Of a DNA stretch of 13,705 nucleotides, positions 1 through 6,498 are shown in pieces. The DNA lies in the NCBI GenBank assembly GCA_002432795.1, contig DJGU01000052.1, positions 1-13,705 on the forward strand. Direction: 5' to 3'. A program made the translations under genes and the position numbers. The notes under the pieces are model-generated. The model did no database searches and had not been told where the DNA came from. It worked only from the letters and a program-made list of their open reading frames with translations. The stretch is from Anaerolineaceae bacterium UBA5838. Its GTDB lineage: Bacteria; Chloroflexota; Anaerolineae; Anaerolineales; Anaerolineaceae. Positions within the stretch are counted from its first letter, which is position 1. The number at the start of each line of letters is the position of its first letter.

Positions 1-134
1 TAAGATGATTACGCTTTGATTGGTGATGCACGAATTAAGATGCAATTGCCCTGACAAATATAAAAAAACACAGAGAGGTTTCACTGTCCACTTTTCCGCC
101 TTAGTCGTCATTTCGAGGTATTAATCTTCCTGAC

Positions 135-1496
135 TCATCCGTTTTTCAACAACATAGCCTGGTTCGGTCTCAGAGAAATCTGCAGGTTACCGCTTGGGTC
201 GCAGGTAAACGATTCTTCCGGGTTGAGCAAATCCACGAAGCGCCAATTTGCCTTACCATGCAGGGGCAGGATCAAGTCAACTTGCTCGGAGTCACTGTTG
301 ACTACCGCCACCACGAATTCAGTACCACTTTCCCGACTGAAAGCGAATTGACTGGAGGCCACCAACACTTCTTCATAGTTCCCAAAGCGCAAAGCAGGTT
401 GAGACTGGCGCAATCCTGCCAGGTGCCCGATCCAGCCGCGCAGGTCGTGGGGATGTGCCTGGTTCTGCAGCTGGGGCAGATCAAAGGCGGGTCTCAGGTT
501 CCAGTCATCGGACTGTTTCAGGCCCTCAAAGCCAAACTCACTCCCGTAATAGATGGACGGTATGCCGGGAACTGTAAACAGCAAAAAGTACAGCAGGTGA
601 AGCATCTGCTTATCTTGCAGCTGTGAAGCAATCCGGCTGACGTCGTGGTTGTCGGCGAAGTTGTATAGCGTAGGGATGTCGCGGTAAATCCCCGGCGTGC
701 CAAACTCACGGTTGAGCGAGTATGCCAGCTCAAAAAAATTGTTGTCATTGAAGGAGGAGTAAAGGCTTTTGTAGAGCTCATAGTTGGTGGTGGCGTGCAG
801 CATGTCAGGATTGGCCCACTGGCGGTAATCGCCGTGGATAACCTCGCCCATCAGCCACAAGTTGGGGTCGAGCTGGTTGGTGAACGAGCGCAGGTCGCGC
901 ATGAACTCGAAACTGAGCGCGTCTGCGGCATCCAGGCGGATACCGTCGATCTGAAACTCCTCCTTCCACATGCGGATGGCATCAAAAAGATGCTGCTTGA
1001 CTGCTGGTTCAGCAAGATTGAGCTTGACCAGGTCAAAGTGCCCGCTCCAGGCGGCGTAGCTGAAGGGGTCGCCCAAGGGGGATCGCTGGTCAAAACGCAC
1101 GTCCGCAAACCAGTTTTTGTAGGGGGAGTTTAGCCCATTGGCCTGCAGGTCACGAAAGGCCCAGAAACTGCGCCCCACATGGTTGAAGACGCCATCAAGC
1201 ACCAGGTGCATTCCGCGCGCGTGGAGCGCTTGGGAAAGCTCTGCCAGGTCAGCGCGGGTGCCAAGCCGGCGGTCGACTTGGTAATAATCGGCGGTGTCAT
1301 AACCATGGCTTCCGGACTCGAATACCGGCCCCAGGTAGAGGGCGTTGGCGCCAAGGCTCTGGATGTGATCCAGCCAGCCAAAGATCTGGCGCAGGCGGGG
1401 CTGGGGCTCGGATTGAAAGTCATTGAAGTGGGGCGCGGCGCAAGCCCCCAATGGGTAGATGTGGTAAAAAAAGCTGTTCTGATCGATAGTGGTCAT
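135..1496 (-). CDS. GH13 alpha-amylase family glycoside hydrolase, cytosolic
   Basis: A 453-residue retaining glycosidase of the alpha-amylase family (GH13), expected to act on alpha-glucosidic bonds of maltodextrin-like sugars. All four family motifs are visible in order: region I DGVFNH (101-106), region II GIRLDAAD with nucleophile D189, region III GEV with acid/base E218, and region IV ADNHD with transition-state stabiliser D285. A TIM barrel fills roughly residues 8-370; a short beta-sandwich domain follows (about 375-453). There is no signal peptide, so it should work in the cytoplasm on imported or stored oligosaccharides. The exact specificity (amylase, glucosidase, cyclomaltodextrinase) cannot be read from the motifs. 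The ATG is preceded by GGGGG only 4 nt away, and a promoter/operator lies directly upstream. The gene follows the TetR gene on the same strand with a 49-bp gap. The family call is firm; the substrate is open. Confidence 0.93.
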   Translation of the reverse strand: MTTIDQNSFFYHIYPLGACAAPHFNDFQSEPQPRLRQIFGWLDHIQSLGANALYLGPVFESGSHGYDTADYYQVDRRLGTRADLAELSQALHARGMHLVLDGVFNHVGRSFWAFRDLQANGLNSPYKNWFADVRFDQRSPLGDPFSYAAWSGHFDLVKLNLAEPAVKQHLFDAIRMWKEEFQIDGIRLDAADALSFEFMRDLRSFTNQLDPNLWLMGEVIHGDYRQWANPDMLHATTNYELYKSLYSSFNDNNFFELAYSLNREFGTPGIYRDIPTLYNFADNHDVSRIASQLQDKQMLHLLYFLLFTVPGIPSIYYGSEFGFEGLKQSDDWNLRPAFDLPQLQNQAHPHDLRGWIGHLAGLRQSQPALRFGNYEEVLVASSQFAFSRESGTEFVVAVVNSDSEQVDLILPLHGKANWRFVDLLNPEESFTCDPSGNLQISLRPNQAMLLKNG

Positions 1497-1507
1497 AATT
1501 CCCCCAA

Positions 1508-1538
1508 GCTATACCAAACGGTATAGTGAAATTGGCAA
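1508..1538 (-). promoter_or_regulatory. Promoter and TetR-type operator of the GH13 gene
   Basis: Read on the minus strand: TTGCCA (1538-1533), a 19-nt spacer, then TATAGC (1513-1508). The spacer and -10 box are covered by the inverted repeat CTATACC-N4-GGTATAG (1509-1526). The same operator, at nearly the same distance from its -35 box, lies in front of the TetR gene (2120-2137), which makes chance unlikely. A start site about 6-7 nt after the -10 box would fall only a few bases before the ATG at 1496, giving a very short or absent leader. A repressor bound here would block RNA polymerase. The operator is seen directly; its use by the adjacent TetR protein is inferred. Confidence 0.8.
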
Positions 1539-1545
1539 AAAAAAA

Positions 1546-2112
1546 TTACGAAAAGATCCCATACATGAACTGCTGGCGCGCCTGGTAAGCCAGGTCGTCA
1601 TTCAGCGCGATGTCTTCCTCGACAGCCTGCTGGATGTAGGCGTTCGCCATGCCGAGCAAGGTGATAGTGTAAGCCTGGGCGCGACCGCGCATGTTGCCGT
1701 TGTCTTTCTCGGCGGCAGAAAACAGGCTAAGGACGGGCTCATGCTGGGCTTTGATCCAGGGTGTGATGATGTCATATGCTTCCCCGCGGGCTGGCGCGTT
1801 GCGCATGGAGAACTGCAGTTTGTAAAAGAGCAGGTTGCTTTCGGCGAAATGGAAGGTGCTGCGCAGCACCTCCGCGATGTTTTGCGGCAGGTCGCGCCGG
1901 TACTCACAGGCATCCTTCAGGCGTTTGATGTAGGGGGTGTAGTTTTCCTTCAGCAGGGCTTCCATGAGACCGCGCTTGCTGCGGAAGTAATGGTAGAGGG
2001 TCGGCTTGGTAATGCCCGACTGGTCGCAAATCTCCTGCACGCCGGTGGCATCGTACCCAAAGGAGGCAAACAGGATCAGCGCGTTTTCGAGGATGGTCTC
2101 GCGGTTATTCAT
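1546..2112 (-). CDS. TetR/AcrR-family transcriptional regulator
   Basis: A 188-residue one-component repressor. The N-terminal TetR helix-turn-helix is clear: a first helix ending in ALILFASFGY, then GVQEICDQSGI and the recognition segment TKPTLYHYFRSKRGL (about residues 24-49). The remaining ~135 residues are the helical ligand/dimer domain; the ligand cannot be deduced. I place the start at 2112 rather than at an in-frame ATG at 2148, because the longer version would translate across the operator and overlap the -35 box. The start at 2112 gives the standard MNNRETILENA opening. An AAGG lies 2 nt before the ATG, too close for a normal Shine-Dalgarno site, and the -10 box ends 6 nt before it, so the mRNA may be leaderless. 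Operators in front of this gene and of the downstream GH13 gene imply autoregulation and control of sugar hydrolysis, an unusual partner for a TetR protein. Confidence 0.93.
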   Translation of the reverse strand: MNNRETILENALILFASFGYDATGVQEICDQSGITKPTLYHYFRSKRGLMEALLKENYTPYIKRLKDACEYRRDLPQNIAEVLRSTFHFAESNLLFYKLQFSMRNAPARGEAYDIITPWIKAQHEPVLSLFSAAEKDNGNMRGRAQAYTITLLGMANAYIQQAVEEDIALNDDLAYQARQQFMYGIFS

Positions 2113-2118
2113 GACCTT

Positions 2119-2148
2119 ACTATACCGTACGGTATAGTGATTTGTCAA
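2119..2148 (-). promoter_or_regulatory. Promoter with perfect 20-bp palindromic operator of the TetR gene
   Basis: Read on the minus strand: consensus -35 TTGACA (2148-2143), an 18-nt spacer, and -10 TATAGT (2124-2119). The spacer and -10 are occupied by the perfect palindrome ACTATACCGTACGGTATAGT (2119-2138), a typical TetR-family operator length and position. Its core CTATACC-N4-GGTATAG recurs before the GH13 gene at 1509-1526. The predicted start site falls at or next to the ATG (2112). Confidence 0.88.
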
Positions 2149-2209
2149 GGACTAATGTCCATACAGCTAAAACTGACCAGGGCTTTTATTATGGATTGGA
2201 CTAAGATTT

Positions 2210-2495
2210 TTAGTTTTGAAGAGCTTTTGTCACCTCAATGAAACCCCGGACGGATGTTTTTGCGATCAGACGCGATATTGTCTCAAGGGGGAAATTGATC
2301 CAGTTTCTTGAAGCGGATACGGGATTTGCCCATGTTGTGCTTGACGCCCATGGCGTCGAAAGCGTCCATCAATTCCTGGTACCCTTCCGGCAAATTCTCC
2401 AAAATCAGATCGCGAATGGCAGAAATGACCTCACGCCGCTCCTGCGGCAAATTTGCGAGGTAGTCAGTGGGAGTGGTTGTTGTGCTTGAAACCAT
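2210..2495 (-). pseudogene. Decayed DUF1801 (YdhG-like) protein gene
   Basis: The start at 2495 has AAAGG six bases upstream and opens with a DUF1801-type N-terminus (DYLANLPQERREVISAIRDLI, then ENLPEGYQE). The sequence then jumps straight to the family's C-terminal block (MGKSRIRFKKLDQFP), so the middle of the domain, about 50 residues in members I know, is missing. After LDQFP the frame hits TGA at 2285-2283, just after a run of five C on the minus strand (2287-2291). One base fewer in that run would continue as PLETISRLIAKTSVRGFIEV to a TAA at 2212-2210, which matches the usual ending of the family. Two independent lesions, an internal deletion and a frameshift, point to a pseudogene. If only the first frame is translated, a 70-residue protein results. 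A weak minus-strand promoter (TTGTCT 2550-2545, TAGAAT 2528-2523, 16-nt spacer) lies upstream. The molecular role of the intact family is poorly defined. Confidence 0.72.
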
Positions 2496-2628
2496 GAGCA
2501 TCCTTTATCGATTAGTGAGTCAATTCTATCCATCAGAATCCAAAAGACAAGAAATAGTAGAGGGAATCGTGAGGGAGGGCAATTTAATTTGTGAAGGTGT
2601 TATTTGTGTTCAGGAGGGATTGCTTCAG

Positions 2629-2634
2629 TATAAT
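2629..2634 (+). promoter_or_regulatory. Candidate -10 box of the GrpB/methyltransferase operon
   Basis: A perfect TATAAT lies 41 bp before the chosen GrpB start. No good -35 box is seen at 16-18 bp; TTGTGT at 2604-2609 is 19 bp away. Transcription would start near 2641, giving a ~35-nt leader to the ATG at 2676. Confidence 0.4.
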
Positions 2635-2675
2635 AAAGATACATGTCACCAATGGACGAAGAAAACAGGTTAAAA

Positions 2676-3539
2676 ATGAGCGCCGCGATGACAAAACCGG
2701 TGGAGGTGCTGCCCTATGACCCAGCCTGGCCGCTTCGCTTTGAGGAAGTGCGCAAGCATCTGCTGAGCATCCTCTCCGGACAGGACGTGCGTGTTGAGCA
2801 CGTAGGCAGCACATCGGTGCCTGATCTGGCAGCTAAACCAATTCTGGATATTGACATTGTCCTTCTCGATGGAGCGAACTTTACGGAAGTAAAGGCCTTA
2901 CTGGAGCCAAATGGATATTTCCACCTGGGCGACCTTGGCATCTTCGGGCGGGAAGCCTTCAGGTACCAGGGCAAACCCCAACTCATGCGCCACAACCTCT
3001 ATGTGCTCCAGGCGGATGCGGATGAACTCAAGCGGCACCTCACCTTTCGCGACTGGCTGCGCGGCCATCCACAGGATCGCGAAGCGTACGCTCAGGCCAA
3101 AATGGCTGCAGCCCGGCAATTCCCGCATGACATTAGTGCTTACATCGACGCCAAAAGTGATGTCATTTTGGACATTTACAAGCGCTGCGGCTTATATCGT
3201 CCGCAGGACCTGACGGAGTTGGCGCGTTCTGTGCTGATCAATCGCTATGACCTGCGTATAGAGGAAATTGACTGCAAGCGCTTGCAGCAAGGGGTTTACC
3301 TTTGCCGGGCAAAAGCAATGCAAGGAGTGTTTTGTCTGCTGGCATGGGAAAAACCCGGCTCTGCCAGCAGCGAGACCTCACTCGGTCAGGACGCTGCTGA
3401 GAGCGCGATCGCGCTACCACTACCCACAGCATCCGGACAGCAATTATGCAGAGCGCCTTTTGCAATATTTGCCCTGTTTGGTTCTGAGAAGGATGCCCTG
3501 GTCTTTTTCAGCAGTGATCTTTGGAAGAATGCAGCCTGA
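2676..3539 (+). CDS. GrpB family (UPF0157) protein with unusual C-terminal extension
   Basis: Residues 7-178 form a GrpB/UPF0157 domain, a nucleotidyltransferase-like fold of unsettled function. The hallmark EHVGSTSVP is at 41-49, followed by LAAKPILDID (51-60), RHNLYV (105-110) and the closing YIDAKSDVILDIYKR. Stand-alone members are usually about 170-180 residues; this protein has 287. The extra ~110 residues (ELARSVLINRYDLRIEEID..., later ALPLPTASGQQL) faintly recall the N-lobe of aminoglycoside-phosphotransferase-like kinases, but no kinase catalytic core follows, so this part may be a remnant or a frame-damaged fusion. I chose the ATG at 2676 because an ACAGG lies six bases before it; in-frame ATGs at 2643, 2652 and 2688 have no Shine-Dalgarno site. 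The methyltransferase gene begins 14 bp after the stop, so the two are likely co-transcribed. Confidence 0.8.
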   Translation: MSAAMTKPVEVLPYDPAWPLRFEEVRKHLLSILSGQDVRVEHVGSTSVPDLAAKPILDIDIVLLDGANFTEVKALLEPNGYFHLGDLGIFGREAFRYQGKPQLMRHNLYVLQADADELKRHLTFRDWLRGHPQDREAYAQAKMAAARQFPHDISAYIDAKSDVILDIYKRCGLYRPQDLTELARSVLINRYDLRIEEIDCKRLQQGVYLCRAKAMQGVFCLLAWEKPGSASSETSLGQDAAESAIALPLPTASGQQLCRAPFAIFALFGSEKDALVFFSSDLWKNAA

Positions 3540-3553
3540 CTTTGAGGAGAAAA

Positions 3554-4303
3554 ATGGATAATACCCAAAAATTCAGTGGAAAAGCCGATGTCTACCAACA
3601 AGCGCGCCCCAATTACGCCCAGGCATTGTTGGATTTTATTGCCCAAACTTGGCAGATTGGCGAAGGCTCACTGGTGGCGGACATTGGGTCGGGCACGGGC
3701 ATCTTCACGCGCCAATTACTCAGGCTGGGCGCAAAGGTTTTTGCCGTTGAACCCAATGTGGATATGCGCGCCAAAGCTGAAGAACTGCTTGGCGAGAATC
3801 CGAATTTTGTCTCGGTTGTTGGCACTGCCGAGCAGACAACTCTGCCCGACCACAGTTTTCACCTGGTCACTGCGGCATCGGCATTCCATTGGTTTGACCC
3901 TGAGCGTTTCAGGATGGAATGCGAGCGCATCCTGCTGCCCGGGGCGCCTGTCGTGTTGGCGTGGAACGAAGCGGGGCTCTCAGCAGAGATCAACCTCGGT
4001 CGTGAGCGCATCTTCAAGAAGTACTGCCCCAATTTCAAAGGCTTCAGTGGAGGGAAAGACGCCAGGAATCGCGCCAAACGCGCTTTTTTTGGAGAGGAGA
4101 TTCAAGAGCGGCGCTTCTCAAACCCTCTTATCTATGACCGTCAGACCTTCGTCAATCGCGCCTTATCAGCCTCATATTCTTTGATTGAGACAGACCCGGA
4201 ATTTAACTCTTACCTGGCAGAACTGGGAGAGCTTTTCGATCAGCATGAAGTGGACGGGAAGATTGTGCTTCCACAGGATAGCGTGGCATATTTCAAGGGC
4301 TAA
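3554..4303 (+). CDS. Class I SAM-dependent methyltransferase
   Basis: A 249-residue Rossmann-fold methyltransferase of the Methyltransf_11 type. Motif I VADIGSGTG (41-49) binds S-adenosylmethionine. The acidic residue that holds the ribose hydroxyls is E66 in VFAVEPN. The adenine-side segment GTAEQTTLPDHSF (90-102) leads into the family-typical SAFHWFD (109-115). The first 30 residues (FSGKADVYQQARPNY) match the usual lead-in of small-molecule methyltransferases. The C-terminal half, which decides the substrate, is not recognisable. The ATG at 3554 has GAGGAG four bases upstream; a longer reading from 3521 overlaps the GrpB gene and lacks such a site. It probably belongs to one operon with GrpB. 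No terminator hairpin is obvious between its stop and the convergent gene that ends at 4374. Confidence 0.9.
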   Translation: MDNTQKFSGKADVYQQARPNYAQALLDFIAQTWQIGEGSLVADIGSGTGIFTRQLLRLGAKVFAVEPNVDMRAKAEELLGENPNFVSVVGTAEQTTLPDHSFHLVTAASAFHWFDPERFRMECERILLPGAPVVLAWNEAGLSAEINLGRERIFKKYCPNFKGFSGGKDARNRAKRAFFGEEIQERRFSNPLIYDRQTFVNRALSASYSLIETDPEFNSYLAELGELFDQHEVDGKIVLPQDSVAYFKG

Positions 4304-4373
4304 ACACAGTCAGCAAACCTCAAAAACCACACGAGACTTTGGGGATTTCGGAGAGTGGGTGGACGAGGAAGAC

Positions 4374-4646
4374 CTAAGACTTCTTTGAAGATTTGAGAAT
4401 TTCTTTTTCAGCAAAGGCGATTTCGTCGATCACTGCACGGGCGTCCGCTTTTACCTCATCGGGCGTGGAGGGGGAGTGGTTGATGAGTTTCACGAGCTCA
4501 AAAGCTTGCTTGAGGGTATCTTTTACCTGGGCTGTGTAGCTGAAGTACTCCCAGCCAACAGAATTTGGCACGGGGATCTGACGCGCTTTTTTAATTAACT
4601 CACGTGCTTTGCTGACACGCTTTTCGGGGGGCATTGGTCTGGCCAT
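4374..4646 (-). CDS. Small conserved-looking protein of unknown function
   Basis: A 90-residue, highly charged protein that I do not recognise. It starts at 4646 behind a good Shine-Dalgarno site (AGAGGAG, five bases from the ATG), which supports translation. The sequence is basic at the start (MARPMPPEKRVSKARELIKKARQ), has an aromatic patch (GWEYFSYTAQV, about 31-41), and continues as predicted amphipathic helices to a lysine-rich end. There is no signal peptide or membrane segment, so it is expected to be cytosolic and mostly helical. It converges with the methyltransferase gene and diverges from the surface-protein gene at 4806, so it is probably a single-gene unit. Confidence 0.7.
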   Translation of the reverse strand: MARPMPPEKRVSKARELIKKARQIPVPNSVGWEYFSYTAQVKDTLKQAFELVKLINHSPSTPDEVKADARAVIDEIAFAEKEILKSSKKS

Positions 4647-4805
4647 GTCACTCCTCTCACCAGTAATCAGATTTTAACATGCTACCACCTTTTTTGTGTG
4701 GATAATGCCTGGCTCGCATATTCCCTTGGGCACATTACTTGCAGTAAGAATATTGAGAAAAGCTCTGTTTTTCGAGTTGTTGGCTATTCGCCTAAAGAGG
4801 TTGGT

Positions 4806-5615
4806 ATGGAAAAAAATAAAAAGAGGAAGCAAAACGCGCTGATTTTGCTGGCATTGCTGGCGCTTTTAATTGGCTTATTAATCCCATTTACCTGGCGGTC
4901 CTTCAATGCCGTAAAAGCTTCTCTCCTGCAAGAAAGCACTTTGTCTACTACAAATTCAGATAGCATCTCTGGTATTTTGATGCATGGTGTTTGGGTCCCC
5001 AGCAGCACCCCCACAAATCACCCAACCGACACATTCACAGCCACCTTTCCCCCATCCGCCACTTCAACTGTGACAAACACACCACCCATCCCGCTCAATC
5101 TAACTTCAACTGTTATTAACACAGCCACGATCCCTCCAACCTCCACCCCGACTGTGACCAACACAGCCACGATCCCTCTAACTTCAACTCTGACCAAAAC
5201 GGCAACTTATCCGCCCAAGCTTACTGAAACGACTAACCCTACACAAACTGCAACTTCACGTACCATCGTGCCGTTGGGGGAAACAGGAACACCTGAGTCT
5301 ACCGAAATCAGCACACCGACATTCACACCGACCGTTAGATTCACACCCACCTCAACTCACACAGCGACTGCAAGCGCTTCACCTCCACCTTGCCTGCCTT
5401 GCACCGCGACAGCTCAGGTTACTCTGAAGGCCACGACTGCGCCAACTGCCACCGAAGTTCCTCCTACTATCACTCCCTATTTCCCACCGACGGTGGGTCC
5501 TGGAGGAAACCCGGGGAATTACTCCACGCTGGGTTTTGTCTTTGGGTTAATCGCTTTGGCTGCTTTCTTCTTGTATTTCTCCGGGCTGATTGTCAGCAAA
5601 CGCGACCCTGAATAA
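4806..5615 (+). CDS. Membrane-anchored Thr/Pro-rich surface protein, possible sortase-type substrate
   Basis: A 269-residue protein with a basic N-terminus (MEKNKKRKQ) and a hydrophobic helix (about 11-28) acting as signal or anchor. A long Thr/Ser/Pro-rich stretch (about 65-225) follows, with STVTNTATIP-like repeats, resembling extended, possibly glycosylated cell-wall linkers. Residues 193-199 hold a CLPC (CxxC) pair. The C-terminus has a second hydrophobic helix (about 241-263) and the charged tail SKRDPE. Just before it stands YFPPTVGPGG (225-234), laid out like a cell-wall sorting signal (Pro/Thr/Gly motif, helix, positive tail) but not a true LPXTG. The ATG at 4806 is chosen because AAAGAGG (4794-4800) lies five bases upstream; the in-frame ATG at 4698 would put a long hydrophilic lead before the signal helix. 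The next gene, a sortase-like protein, starts 16 bp after the stop. Confidence 0.82.
   Translation: MEKNKKRKQNALILLALLALLIGLLIPFTWRSFNAVKASLLQESTLSTTNSDSISGILMHGVWVPSSTPTNHPTDTFTATFPPSATSTVTNTPPIPLNLTSTVINTATIPPTSTPTVTNTATIPLTSTLTKTATYPPKLTETTNPTQTATSRTIVPLGETGTPESTEISTPTFTPTVRFTPTSTHTATASASPPPCLPCTATAQVTLKATTAPTATEVPPTITPYFPPTVGPGGNPGNYSTLGFVFGLIALAAFFLYFSGLIVSKRDPE
5100..5195 (+). repeat. In-frame direct repeats in the Thr/Pro-rich linker
   Basis: AACACAGCCACGATCCCTC occurs identically at 5118-5136 and 5160-5178, 42 bp (14 codons) apart. CTAACTTCAACT occurs at 5100-5111 and 5178-5189. These encode repeated NTATIP and LTST blocks, so the linker has expanded by duplication that keeps the frame. 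Confidence 0.8.
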
Positions 5616-5631
5616 GGTTTTGTCTTCTCTT

Positions 5632-6474
5632 ATGAAAAGGCGAGCCAACCCACTCTTTTTGGTCATCGGGATTATTTTCTCGCTGATGTCTGTTTTCATC
5701 CTGGTAAAAATGCTTCGATTCAAACAGCCTGACCAGAATGTAAGCTCGTTTTCCATGAAGCAGTCAGCTTCTGTCATAAACGAGGCCGATACCCCAGCTA
5801 TATTGCCAGCCAAGCAGTTGGCAGAAGATGTGCCCAAACCAGACGGGGAAGATGATCTGTGGATGACTTTTGGCGGGTTGGATTTGTTGGACCAGCAGGT
5901 TGGATTTACTTTTTCCATGCGCTGTGCGGATGATGAACCGGTGGAGATCCCGCCGATCGATATCATCCCATGGTATCCGGGCGTTTTTGAGGATGGTAAA
6001 TTTGGCGTGGGGAAGGATCTCGCCGTGGCTTGGGAACACCTGGGTTACGAAGGTTTGTGGATTCACTCAGGTTGGGATTTCTGGCTGGAACGCTCTCCCG
6101 CCACCAATTTGCAGTACTTCCTGGAGACCAACGCGCTTAACGAAGTGCAGCCGCTCGAGAGTATGGAAGCGAGACTGAATGAGTGCCTTCTGGGCAGTGA
6201 GGTGAAGGTTTATAGCCAGGCACTTTCGCGACAGGGGAGGGTGACAGCGGCTGTGAGGATCCCTTCCGGGCAGGTGGAAGAACTCTCGCGCCATACCATG
6301 GATTTAGCGCCGTATCTTGCCAGCACCTACCCCGAGAGCGGCTTTGCGGAATTAGACCCGGACGTACTGCTGGTTTATTTCTGCGGCAGAGCGGCTTTGG
6401 ATGAAATTACGAATCCCGATGCCGATTACTGGACCCAGACACGCTACATTATCGCGATTTCGCCGGTAGAATAA
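5632..6474 (+). CDS. Membrane protein with divergent sortase-like domain (putative)
   Basis: A 280-residue protein with an N-terminal basic MKRR and one hydrophobic helix (about 7-27), so the rest should face the outside. Three spots match the order of a sortase active site: H145 in GLWIHSGW, C251 at the end of a hydrophobic strand (DVLLVYFCGR), and R271 at the start of another (TQTRYIIAISP). A sortase-like GSEVKVY stretch (188-194) lies between H and C. The H-C distance (106) and C-R distance (20) are longer than in classical sortases, so this is a divergent member or a look-alike. The ATG at 5632 gives the MKRR-helix start; no strong Shine-Dalgarno site is present (AAGG about 14 bases upstream). 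It lies 16 bp after the Thr/Pro-rich surface protein, suggesting co-expression. A sortase transpeptidase would join such a substrate to the envelope. The coding call is firm; the function is tentative. Confidence 0.6.
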   Translation: MKRRANPLFLVIGIIFSLMSVFILVKMLRFKQPDQNVSSFSMKQSASVINEADTPAILPAKQLAEDVPKPDGEDDLWMTFGGLDLLDQQVGFTFSMRCADDEPVEIPPIDIIPWYPGVFEDGKFGVGKDLAVAWEHLGYEGLWIHSGWDFWLERSPATNLQYFLETNALNEVQPLESMEARLNECLLGSEVKVYSQALSRQGRVTAAVRIPSGQVEELSRHTMDLAPYLASTYPESGFAELDPDVLLVYFCGRAALDEITNPDADYWTQTRYIIAISPVE

Positions 6475-6498
6475 GTACGCAAATTTATCAAGAAATCA

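Noticed and set aside
4..54. Frame reading DDYALIGDARIKMQLP-stop at the left edge, as a possible end of an upstream gene.
   Set aside because: The window opens with TAA in this frame, so there is no evidence that it is the tail of a longer protein.
66..90. Possible terminator for the amylase transcript (short CACAG/CTGTG-like pairing followed by T's on the minus strand).
   Set aside because: The stem is only about 4 bp with a long loop; too weak to call.
1489..2241. Long plus-strand open frame of 250 codons opposite the TetR gene.
   Set aside because: It is the antisense shadow of the TetR gene; the minus strand has a clear family, promoter and operator.
4304..4373. Bidirectional terminator between the convergent methyltransferase and 90-residue genes.
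   Set aside because: No stable hairpin with a T-run could be found in this gap.
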